Below are positions 50,597-58,733 of a stretch of DNA of 64,000 bases, one piece after another (position 1 is the stretch's first letter; each line of letters opens with the position of its first letter). Location of the stretch: positions 124,001-188,000 of the forward strand of contig NZ_RBWS01000004.1 in the NCBI RefSeq assembly GCF_003627955.1, given 5' to 3'. This DNA is from Sphingobacterium puteale (GTDB lineage Bacteria; Bacteroidota; Bacteroidia; Sphingobacteriales; Sphingobacteriaceae). Under the pieces are notes generated by a model. The model ran no database searches, was not told the DNA's origin, and saw only the letters and a list, made by a program, of their open reading frames with translations. The position numbers were made by a program, and so were the translations under genes.

Positions 50597-53353
50597 ATGA
50601 ATAGAAAATTAATGGTATTAGCATTATTGGCCTTAATTATCGCCTGCTTTACAATATTTACATTTGGCAAAGAAGAAACGGTAGACTTTAGTGCGGATGT
50701 CAAACCGATATTAAATAAACATTGCATTGCTTGTCATGGTGGAGTGAAGAAAAATGGAGGGCTAAGTTTTCTTTTTGAAAATGAAGCTTTTGCCAAAGCC
50801 GAGTCTGGCAAACCGGCGATTATTCGGGGGGATGCGGAGCATAGCGAGTTTATGAAGAGATTGGTTTCTGATGATCCTGAATTGCGCATGCCTTATAATG
50901 CGCCAAAACTGAATGATGACGAAATTGATATTTTAAAGAAGTGGATCGACCAAGGTGCAAAGTGGGGTAAACATTGGGCTTATACTTTACCCGATGATGT
51001 CGAAGTGCCGAAACCATTTTCCCTGGCAGGACTTTTTGGCATAAAACCGAAAGGGGTGAATAACAACATCGACTATTTTGTGCAGGCCAAATTGAAGAGC
51101 AAGGATCTGTCTTTTTCGGATGAAGCCGATAAGAGTACTTTGTTGAGAAGACTTTATTTGGACCTCATCGGCATACCACCGACCTTAGATGAAATCAGCG
51201 CATTTATCGAGGATGACAGCGATGATGCCTATTCACGTAGAGTTGATAGCTTATTGGCTTCCTCTAAATACGGTGAGAAATGGGCTAGCTGGTGGCTGGA
51301 TATGGCACGCTATGCCGATACCAAAGGATACGAAAAAGATGGGTCACGTAGTATCTGGTCCTATCGGGATTGGGTAATCAAAGCCCTGAACAAAGATATG
51401 CCATACGACGAATTTACCGTTGAGCAGCTGGCAGGAGATCTCTTGCCTCAACCGACCAAAGATCAGTTTATCGCGACGGCTTTCCATCGGAACACCATGA
51501 ATAACGATGAAGGTGGAACGGATAGTGAGGAGTTTAGGATGGCGGCTGTACTGGATCGTTTAAATACCAGCTATCAGGTATGGTTGAGTACAACATTTGA
51601 ATGTGTGCAATGCCATAGTCACACCTATGATCCTTTTAAATTTGAGGAATATTATAAATCTTTGGCATTTTTCAACAACACGCGAGATGAAGATACACAA
51701 GGTGATCATCCAAAACTACGTTTTTATACGGCACAAGATGAAAAACGTGTCGATAGCATCAAGCATTGGTTGGCAGTCAATGGCGATGGAAATGCGGTAA
51801 AATCTGCGGATCTTTTCCTGCATACGCTCGAGCCTAAGATTCATGCCCATTATAGCGATCAGATTGTAAACGGTGCTTTGTATGATACAAAATGGCTTGG
51901 TGTACGCAGCAGTGGCTCAGCCCGTCTAAAAGCAATTGCCCTGGATGGCAAAAGGCAGCTCTTCATGAATTTTTGGACAGATGCAGTTGGCGGAAAAATG
52001 GAAGTGCATCTCAATAAACCTAATGGGCCTCTGCTAGCCAATATAGATTTACCCAAAACCTCCGGTAGACAGGTTATCCAGGCAGCGATAGCACCGACAA
52101 GCGGTGTACACGACCTTTTTTTGGTATTTAAGAATCCAGCGGTTGCAGCTGGTCAACCGATTTGTATGATTGAATGGTTTGCTTTTCGGGAGGACTTTCC
52201 GATTGGAAAACCCGTGGAAAATCTAAACCTTCAGCGAACTTTTCTCCAGCTAGTTAATCTGCAACCGGAAAGTGTGCCCATAATGATTGAAAATCCGAAA
52301 GATATGCATCGGAAAACGAATGTATTCATTCGGGGTAACCGCCTGTCTCTGGGAGCAGAAGTACAGCCCATGGTGCCTGAATCGCTCAATGAATTTCCAA
52401 AAGGCGCTCCCCGAAACCGCATGGGATTTGCACAATGGATCGTCAGTAAAGAGAACCCATTAACCGCGCGGACCTTGGTTAACCGTGTATGGGCACAGTT
52501 GTTTGGCCGGGGGCTGGTGGAGCCATTAGGTGATATGGGGACACAGAGTATACCGCCAATTCACCGTGAATTATTGGATTATATGGCTCTGGATCTTATG
52601 AACGGGAAAAAATGGAGCATGAAAAAATTGGTTCGTGAGATTGTCCTTTCAGGTACCTATAAGCAGGCTTCAACGCTAAATGGTGATAAAGCGGAAAAAG
52701 ATCCGCAGAACTATTATTTGGCGAGAGGGCCGCGATTTAGGCTTTCCGCGGAGCAGATCCGAGATCAGGCGCTAGCTGTCAGTGGCTTGTTAAGCAATAA
52801 AATGTATGGACCGAGTGTCATGCCCTATCAACCGGATGGGGTGTGGATGACTGTATACAGTGGAGAGTCTTGGGTCAAGAGCGAAGGGGAAGATCAGTAT
52901 CGACGTGGTATTTATACCTTTTTAAAACGTACGAGCCCTTATCCGTCCTTTGTTTCCTTCGATGCATCCAGTAGGGAAGTATGTCTTGTTGATCGCATAC
53001 GGACAAATACGCCGTTGCAGGCTTTGGCCACCCTCAATGACCCCGTGTATCTGGAAGCGGCAAAGCATTTAGGAAATATCATGCTACAGGAAGGAAAAGG
53101 AAATACAAAAAAGAGCATCAGTGCCGGTTATCGAAGAGCAATGCTCAAAGAAGCTGATCCCAGGAAGATCGCCGACCTTGAAGCGCTCTACAAAAAAGCA
53201 CTCTTGGAATTTAACAAAGCACCAGCATCTGCAGCGAAATATCTGGGCAGCGATTTGGCTAAGGAAAATACAAAAACAATATCATCCAAAGCTGCTTATA
53301 TGTTGGTTGCAAATGCATTATTGAACCTGGATGAATTTTTAACGAAATCATAG
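50597..53353 (+). CDS. PSD1 / planctomycete-type cytochrome c protein (PSCyt1-DUF1549-DUF1553)
   Basis: 918 aa. A signal/anchor segment (about 4-22) precedes one haem-c site, CIACH (Cys43, Cys46, His47), in the planctomycete cytochrome-C domain with its distal RMPYNAPKL and WIDQGAKWGKHWAY. DUF1549 follows, with LLRRLYLDLIGIPPT and the WASWWLDMARYADTKGYEKD block. A middle carbohydrate-binding-like region precedes DUF1553 with TARTLVNRVWAQLFGRGLVEP, SAEQIRDQALAVSGLL and FDASSREVCLVDRIRTNTPLQAL. The proteins are exported and associate with sugar catabolism genes. First of four cotranscribed genes. Confidence 0.93.
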   Translation: MNRKLMVLALLALIIACFTIFTFGKEETVDFSADVKPILNKHCIACHGGVKKNGGLSFLFENEAFAKAESGKPAIIRGDAEHSEFMKRLVSDDPELRMPYNAPKLNDDEIDILKKWIDQGAKWGKHWAYTLPDDVEVPKPFSLAGLFGIKPKGVNNNIDYFVQAKLKSKDLSFSDEADKSTLLRRLYLDLIGIPPTLDEISAFIEDDSDDAYSRRVDSLLASSKYGEKWASWWLDMARYADTKGYEKDGSRSIWSYRDWVIKALNKDMPYDEFTVEQLAGDLLPQPTKDQFIATAFHRNTMNNDEGGTDSEEFRMAAVLDRLNTSYQVWLSTTFECVQCHSHTYDPFKFEEYYKSLAFFNNTRDEDTQGDHPKLRFYTAQDEKRVDSIKHWLAVNGDGNAVKSADLFLHTLEPKIHAHYSDQIVNGALYDTKWLGVRSSGSARLKAIALDGKRQLFMNFWTDAVGGKMEVHLNKPNGPLLANIDLPKTSGRQVIQAAIAPTSGVHDLFLVFKNPAVAAGQPICMIEWFAFREDFPIGKPVENLNLQRTFLQLVNLQPESVPIMIENPKDMHRKTNVFIRGNRLSLGAEVQPMVPESLNEFPKGAPRNRMGFAQWIVSKENPLTARTLVNRVWAQLFGRGLVEPLGDMGTQSIPPIHRELLDYMALDLMNGKKWSMKKLVREIVLSGTYKQASTLNGDKAEKDPQNYYLARGPRFRLSAEQIRDQALAVSGLLSNKMYGPSVMPYQPDGVWMTVYSGESWVKSEGEDQYRRGIYTFLKRTSPYPSFVSFDASSREVCLVDRIRTNTPLQALATLNDPVYLEAAKHLGNIMLQEGKGNTKKSISAGYRRAMLKEADPRKIADLEALYKKALLEFNKAPASAAKYLGSDLAKENTKTISSKAAYMLVANALLNLDEFLTKS

Positions 53354-53465
53354 GGGTGAGATTCAAAATACGTGACGGTAATAATCCCCGGAAGCTGAAT
53401 CAACCGGGAATCGGGATAAACAAGAGATATGGTAGAATCGGTGTCATTCAAAAAGAGTTACATTA

Positions 53466-54965
53466 ATGAAAGATCTGAATAAATTAATAGAAGAAGCGCA
53501 GCAATCTGAATTGAAGGCTGTGACAAGAAGACATTTTCTAAAAGATTGTGTTGCTGGTATTGGCGGCATTGCATTGGGAAGTCTTTTGGCAAGTTGCGGC
53601 GGATGGGGCACATCCGGATCGAAAGGCAATTTGGATCTGAATGCTTTAAATCCGTTGATTCCCAAATCGCCCCATTTTCCCGGTAAAGCCAAAAGTGTGA
53701 TCTATTTACATATGGCAGGAGCCCCTTCGCAGCTTGAATTGTTTGATTACAAACCTGCACTACAGAAATTACATAATCAACCCTGCCCGCAATCACTTTT
53801 GGCCGGAAAGAAATTTGCCTTTATCCGTGGGGTACCTAAAATGCTGGGACCACAGGCGACTTTCAAACAATATGGTGAAAGTGGAGCTTGGGTATCCGAT
53901 CATTTACCTCATTTTAGTCAGGTGGTCGATGACGTCAGTTTTTTGAAAGCCGTCCATACGGATCAATTTAACCACGGACCGGCACAGCTGTTTATGCATA
54001 CCGGAAGTGCCCGATTGGGACGGCCAAGCATCGGTTCATGGGTGACATATGGCCTAGGCTCAGAAAACAGCAATTTACCGGGATTTGTGGTATTGACTTC
54101 TGGGGGTAAAACTCCGGACGCCGGAAAGAGTGTCTGGGGAAGCGGTTTTCTACCATCGGTCTACCAGGGGGTGCAATGCCGGTCAAAGGGAGACCCTGTA
54201 TTGTATATTGCTGATCCTGAGGGAATGGACCGGGACATGAAGCGCAATCTTATCGACGCAATCAATAATGTTAACAAAACGGAGTATGACACATTTAAGG
54301 ACCCGGAGACACTTTCACGGATTGCACAGTATGAAATGGCTTATAAAATGCAGGTCGCCGTACCCGAAGTGATGAATATCAACAATGAACCTGCTTATAT
54401 CCATGAATTATACGGTACAGAACCCGGAAAGGAATCTTTCGCCAATAACTGCCTGTTGGCCCGCAAGCTTGTTGAACAGGGGGTGCGTTTTGTGCAATTG
54501 TTTGACTGGGGCTGGGATAGTCATGGCACAAATGCGGCAGACTCCATAGATCTTGGATTTCGAAATAAATGCCGTGAAATTGATCGCCCCATGACAGCAC
54601 TGATCCTGGATCTAAAACAACGGGGCTTATTAGAGGACACATTGGTCGTCTGGGGTGGGGAGTTTGGACGGACGCCAATGCAGGAGAATCGTGACAATAG
54701 TGATATGCCATTCCTTGGGAGAGATCATCATACTGATGCCTATACCATCTGGATGGCAGGTGGAGGCATACGTAACGGCATCAGCTACGGGCAAACGGAC
54801 GATATTGGTTTTGCAGGTGTTGAAGGCAGGGCCTCCGTACATGATGTGCATGCCACTATGCTCCATCTCCTGGGATTTGACCACGAAAAATTTACCTATG
54901 ACTTTCAGGGCCGACCATTTCGTTTGACGGATGTGGAAGGTGAACTTATACAAGCTATTATTTAA
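53466..54965 (+). CDS. DUF1501-family exported protein (Tat-type lipoprotein signal)
   Basis: 499 aa. The N-terminus has a twin-arginine signal, VTRRHFLKD (Arg21-Arg22), a hydrophobic stretch and a possible lipobox LASC (Cys44). The domain is alkaline-phosphatase-like (DUF1501), with GAPSQLELFDYKP, WVSDHLPHFSQVVDDVSFLKAVHTDQFNHG, LFDWGWDSHG and GGEFGRTPM and GRDHHTDAYTIWMAGGG. The conserved Asp/His pairs suggest a metal site. Function unknown; it is almost always next to PSD1-type cytochromes, as here (112 bp downstream). Confidence 0.92.
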   Translation: MKDLNKLIEEAQQSELKAVTRRHFLKDCVAGIGGIALGSLLASCGGWGTSGSKGNLDLNALNPLIPKSPHFPGKAKSVIYLHMAGAPSQLELFDYKPALQKLHNQPCPQSLLAGKKFAFIRGVPKMLGPQATFKQYGESGAWVSDHLPHFSQVVDDVSFLKAVHTDQFNHGPAQLFMHTGSARLGRPSIGSWVTYGLGSENSNLPGFVVLTSGGKTPDAGKSVWGSGFLPSVYQGVQCRSKGDPVLYIADPEGMDRDMKRNLIDAINNVNKTEYDTFKDPETLSRIAQYEMAYKMQVAVPEVMNINNEPAYIHELYGTEPGKESFANNCLLARKLVEQGVRFVQLFDWGWDSHGTNAADSIDLGFRNKCREIDRPMTALILDLKQRGLLEDTLVVWGGEFGRTPMQENRDNSDMPFLGRDHHTDAYTIWMAGGGIRNGISYGQTDDIGFAGVEGRASVHDVHATMLHLLGFDHEKFTYDFQGRPFRLTDVEGELIQAII

Positions 54966-54968
54966 CGA

Positions 54969-55850
54969 ATGAAACGATTACTAGTATTAATCCTTCTGAT
55001 GGCCAATTTTTATACACTTCTGGCACAGCAACAAGAGAAATTACACATTAAGTACTATTGTACCAATTGGGGAAATACTGATTCCTGGGACCGCTTTTGT
55101 GAACGTGTGAAAAATGCGGGCTATGACGGGGTAGAAGCCTGGCTCCCCGGGGATCAGAAAGAACGAAAAGAAATGATTGATGCCTTGCAAAAATATGGTC
55201 TGCGTTTAGGGCTTCTTTCCGGTGGTTCCGGAGCTTCGTTTGACCAGTACCGTGAAAGTTTTAAACGTAATCTGGAAGAAGCTGTAAGCATAAAGCCGGA
55301 TTATATCAATTGCCATACAGGTAAAGAATATTACGCGTTTGAACAGAATAAGCAATTGATCGATATTGGTCAAGTGATTATGGAAAAATGGCGTATTCCG
55401 GTTTACCATGAGACACATCGTGGGAGATTTAGCTTTGCGGCACACCTGACCAAAGATTATTTAACAAAAATCCCTGGTTTAAGGCTTGCTTTAGATATTT
55501 CACACTGGTGCAATGTACATGAGTCTTTGCTCGCTGACCAAGCTGAAGCAGTCTCTTTGGCACTCGCCCGGACAGAACATATCCATGCCCGGATCGGACA
55601 TCCTGAAGGACCTCAGGTCAATGATCCTGCGGCACCGGAATGGAAAAATACGGTCAGTCAACATCTGGCCTGGTGGGATCAGATTGTTGCCCAACATAAA
55701 CAAAGCGGAGCAAAGGTATTGACCATTACCACTGAATTTGGCCCAGCAGGTTATTTACCTACACTGCCTTTTACACAGCAGCCAGTGGCAGACCAATGGT
55801 CCGTAAATGTATATATGTTGAATTTACTCAAAGACAGGTATAAAGAATGA
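54969..55850 (+). CDS. Sugar phosphate isomerase/epimerase-like TIM barrel (exported)
   Basis: 293 aa. A signal peptide (1-19, ending LLAQQQ) precedes a xylose-isomerase-type TIM barrel. Metal-site residues are visible as Glu in YDGVEAWLP, His/Glu in YHETHRGRF, Asp in LALDISHWCNV, His in HIHARIGHPEG and a C-terminal Glu in TTEFGPAGYLP. Substrates in this superfamily are ketoses, inosose or 3-keto sugars. The operon partners suggest work on sugar derivatives in the periplasm. It starts 3 bp after the DUF1501 stop and overlaps the next gene by 4 bp. Confidence 0.9.
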   Translation: MKRLLVLILLMANFYTLLAQQQEKLHIKYYCTNWGNTDSWDRFCERVKNAGYDGVEAWLPGDQKERKEMIDALQKYGLRLGLLSGGSGASFDQYRESFKRNLEEAVSIKPDYINCHTGKEYYAFEQNKQLIDIGQVIMEKWRIPVYHETHRGRFSFAAHLTKDYLTKIPGLRLALDISHWCNVHESLLADQAEAVSLALARTEHIHARIGHPEGPQVNDPAAPEWKNTVSQHLAWWDQIVAQHKQSGAKVLTITTEFGPAGYLPTLPFTQQPVADQWSVNVYMLNLLKDRYKE

Positions 55851-57283
55851 TGGTTTTTCTTGAAGAATTGATGGCCTTTTTGGGACGGTTTCATTCCATC
55901 TTAGTGCATTTACCCATCGGAATTTTATTGATTGCATTTGTGATGGTATTTCTGGAGCTATTCACAAAAGAAAATCCATACCTGTTGGCGATTAGATTGT
56001 GCTTGTTATTGGGTAGTATGGCAGCCATGTTTGCCGCTCTTTCGGGATTTCTGCTTTCACGCAATGGCGGTTATGAAATCGACGTACTGAATTACCATCA
56101 GTGGCTGGGAATTGCTGTCGCCATATGTAGTCTACTGCTTTGTTTCCTGTACCGCGAAAAAAGCGGGACACTACACTGGGCAAGAAAAATCGTACGTTTC
56201 CGTTTTTGGATATTTTTGGTCCTGGTCATATTACTGGGAGTCACAGGACACTACGGCGGTACCTTAACACATGGCAAAGGTTATTTTCTTGAAGCCATGC
56301 CACAGGCGATGAAAAAGACTTTTGGTGTGGAGGAAAGCAGTGATGAGCTTCTAATTGTTGCGAATGTACAAGAGGCTGCCGTATATGACGGTATTATACA
56401 ACCTATACTCAAACAACGTTGTCAGAGCTGCCATGGTGATCGAAAACAGGAGGGAGGATTGGCCTTACAGACAAAGGAAAGTCTGTTAAAAGGGGGTGAA
56501 AATGGAAAGGTGCTGAAGGAGGGCAATTCGAAAGAAAGTGAATTGTATGCGCGACTGATATTACCGGAAGGACACAAAAAAAGAATGCCACCAAAGGGGC
56601 GTACACCTATCAGCGTCGATCAGATCAAATTGATTGCATGGTGGATTGATCAAGGGGCAGGCTTCGATAAAAAAGTGAATCAACTTACACAGACGAAGGA
56701 AATTGCAGCGATATTGAAAAAACTTGAAACAGGAGAACAGCAGGCTTCGCAGATATTGTATGCTGATTTTCCCAAGGCACCCGATTTACCAAAGGATAAA
56801 GTTGATGCCTGGCAGGCAAAAGGTATTAAAATCATTCCTGTGGCTAAAGAAAATAATCTGGTGCTGGTCAATGCCATCAACTATCCACAGTTTAATGACA
56901 AGGATATGCAGGAACTTCTGGCCATTAAAGAGAATATCGTTCAACTGAAACTCGGGCATACCGCCATCACTGACCAGGCATTTTCTACGATAAAATCCAT
57001 GCCTGTCATCTCACGTCTGCATCTCGAGAATACAAAAGTTTCCGACAATGGCCTATCACAATTGAAAGGACTGCAAAAATTGATCTACCTGAACCTGGTG
57101 GGAACAAAAGTAACCGCAAAGGGACTGTCGAAGTTGAAGGATATTCCTAGTTTGAAAAATGTATATATCTACCAAACGGGTGAGAGGGACAGTGTGGCCT
57201 TAAAAGCATTACATGGTAAGGTGCGCATCGATACAGGTAATTATCGGTTACCATTTATCGCTACGGACACGGTAAAGTTTTAA
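55847..57283 (+). CDS. Membrane c-type cytochrome with DUF2231 and a leucine-rich-repeat tail
   Basis: 478 aa in three parts. Residues 1-140 hold four membrane segments of the DUF2231 type, with HLPIGILLIAF and GTLTHGKGYFLEA. The haem-c site CQSCH (Cys192, Cys195, His196) lies in a planctomycete cytochrome-C domain that ends in RMPPKGRTPIS and WWIDQGAGFDKK. Residues 330-450 carry irregular leucine-rich repeats (LLAIKENIVQLKLGHTAI, SRLHLENTKVSDNGLSQLKGL). A haem domain thus sits on an anchor with a binding tail. It probably works with the PSD1 cytochrome as electron acceptor or carrier. Operon end, with terminator 60 bp downstream. Confidence 0.9.
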   Translation: MMVFLEELMAFLGRFHSILVHLPIGILLIAFVMVFLELFTKENPYLLAIRLCLLLGSMAAMFAALSGFLLSRNGGYEIDVLNYHQWLGIAVAICSLLLCFLYREKSGTLHWARKIVRFRFWIFLVLVILLGVTGHYGGTLTHGKGYFLEAMPQAMKKTFGVEESSDELLIVANVQEAAVYDGIIQPILKQRCQSCHGDRKQEGGLALQTKESLLKGGENGKVLKEGNSKESELYARLILPEGHKKRMPPKGRTPISVDQIKLIAWWIDQGAGFDKKVNQLTQTKEIAAILKKLETGEQQASQILYADFPKAPDLPKDKVDAWQAKGIKIIPVAKENNLVLVNAINYPQFNDKDMQELLAIKENIVQLKLGHTAITDQAFSTIKSMPVISRLHLENTKVSDNGLSQLKGLQKLIYLNLVGTKVTAKGLSKLKDIPSLKNVYIYQTGERDSVALKALHGKVRIDTGNYRLPFIATDTVKF

Positions 57284-57345
57284 GAGGATAATAAGGGTGT
57301 TGGAACCTGACTGACCTATAGTGCAGCGATGCGATTGAATGGCGA

Positions 57346-57374
57346 TAGGGTGTCCGATCTTTTCGGACACCCTA
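57346..57374. terminator. Terminator of the cytochrome operon (shared stem)
   Basis: Perfect 12-bp stem (57346-57357 with 57363-57374), 5-nt loop, followed by TTTTTAGG. The inner ten bases of the stem are identical to the terminator at 11041-11070. Confidence 0.9.
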
Positions 57375-57404
57375 TTTTTAGGTGTTGGGTATAAATATTA
57401 AGGA

Positions 57405-58700
57405 TTATTTTCCGGTATTTTCCAATAAGGTGATCGCGTCATAAAGTACGCCGGCTTCGCCCCTAAAGGTTCCCGAACCTTCAGGTTTATTGTCTTTCGT
57501 GTACCATTCGTAGAAACCTTTATTTTTAATGACACGCGCCAACATGGGCTTGATCTGCTCATAAGCTTCCTGCTGGAACCCATTTTTAGCCAGTTGCTGG
57601 ATCATTCTCCCTCCAAACCAAGTCCAATCTCCGCCATTTTGGTAACCATACGGATACATGCCTTTATTTTTGAAAAAACCTGCCGGATAAGTCGGATATA
57701 CGGTTAATCCAATGGTGGCTGCTCCGGCATCTTTTACATTTTTGATCATCTTGTCCAGGGAAGTTTTGATCTGCTCTTTGTTAAGCAGGTTTGCCTCAAT
57801 AGCAATGGCTGTTCCGCCGTGATAGTAAATCTGGTTTTCATCAAAATCTTTCGGAAATGGCGACCCGTTGATGTAGATGTGGGGGATGAATTTTTGATTT
57901 TTATCGTCCCAAAGATATTTCATGGTATTGCTGGTAATCGTGGCCCTGACCTTACCCCATTTTTCTTTTTTATCAGGGAAAAGATCCATGTAATTGTCCA
58001 AAGCAATTAAAAACATGGCGTTATCATAAATATCCAGGGCAATATGAGAGTTTTTATCCAAATGGACCCCCCAATCGTGTTCTGGCTGCACATCACCCCA
58101 ATCGACGGTTGTGGCTCCCCACAATAGACCATAAGTGGCATTATAACGTTTGTCCATTAAAAATTGCAAAGCCTGTTCCATCCGGTCTTTCACTGTTGTT
58201 TCGCCTATTTTTTGTACGAGAAAAGAGCTGTCCTTGGTTGCTACGATATATTTGTGGACTGCCTGGATCAAAGATGTTTCCTGATCGGTTTCAACTGTGT
58301 TTTTATGTGCGGCATATTCCGGAGCCAGTGGATTTGTGATCGTATAATAGTCGGAAACACCATTCTTTAAACTGGATTTTTTGACAAAACCGTCTGCGAT
58401 ATTTCCATCAGCTTCCTGTAATTTAAAAAATAGTGCCAATTGATCTTTGATCTGCTCGTGGGGGTGCACTTGGCTTGCTAAGGTAATAAAGGTATTGTAA
58501 TCCCTGATCCATACTTCACTATAGCCGTCACCTGCATTGAATCCTGCTTTGATAACCTTGCTTGCCATATCTTTGACGAGTTGGAAGCTACTATCCTGTG
58601 CCACATTTTGCTGTGTGTCGCTTCCTGAGGATTTATTGCTACCACCATTGCAGGATAATAGCAGGAATGAAGTTGATAACGCGAAACATAAATTTCTCAT
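57405..58700 (-). CDS. Six-hairpin (alpha/alpha barrel) glycosidase-like lipoprotein
   Basis: 431 aa, lipoprotein signal (Cys17, LLLSCNG). The (alpha/alpha)6 barrel is indicated by VWIRDYNTFI (about 62-71), TVETDQETSLIQA, GLLWGATTVDWGDVQPEHDW (about 190-209) and YQNGGDWTWFGGRM (about 344-357). These carboxylates and Trp residues are where clan members place catalytic acid and base. A GH family cannot be assigned with certainty. It is the last gene of a minus-strand sugar operon (porter, isomerase-like, glycosidase) with a damaged paralog at 62776-63865. Confidence 0.85.
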   Translation of the reverse strand: MRNLCFALSTSFLLLSCNGGSNKSSGSDTQQNVAQDSSFQLVKDMASKVIKAGFNAGDGYSEVWIRDYNTFITLASQVHPHEQIKDQLALFFKLQEADGNIADGFVKKSSLKNGVSDYYTITNPLAPEYAAHKNTVETDQETSLIQAVHKYIVATKDSSFLVQKIGETTVKDRMEQALQFLMDKRYNATYGLLWGATTVDWGDVQPEHDWGVHLDKNSHIALDIYDNAMFLIALDNYMDLFPDKKEKWGKVRATITSNTMKYLWDDKNQKFIPHIYINGSPFPKDFDENQIYYHGGTAIAIEANLLNKEQIKTSLDKMIKNVKDAGAATIGLTVYPTYPAGFFKNKGMYPYGYQNGGDWTWFGGRMIQQLAKNGFQQEAYEQIKPMLARVIKNKGFYEWYTKDNKPEGSGTFRGEAGVLYDAITLLENTGK

Positions 58701-58733
58701 GATGCTGTTTTTTCTATCGTTGTGTACTTATTA

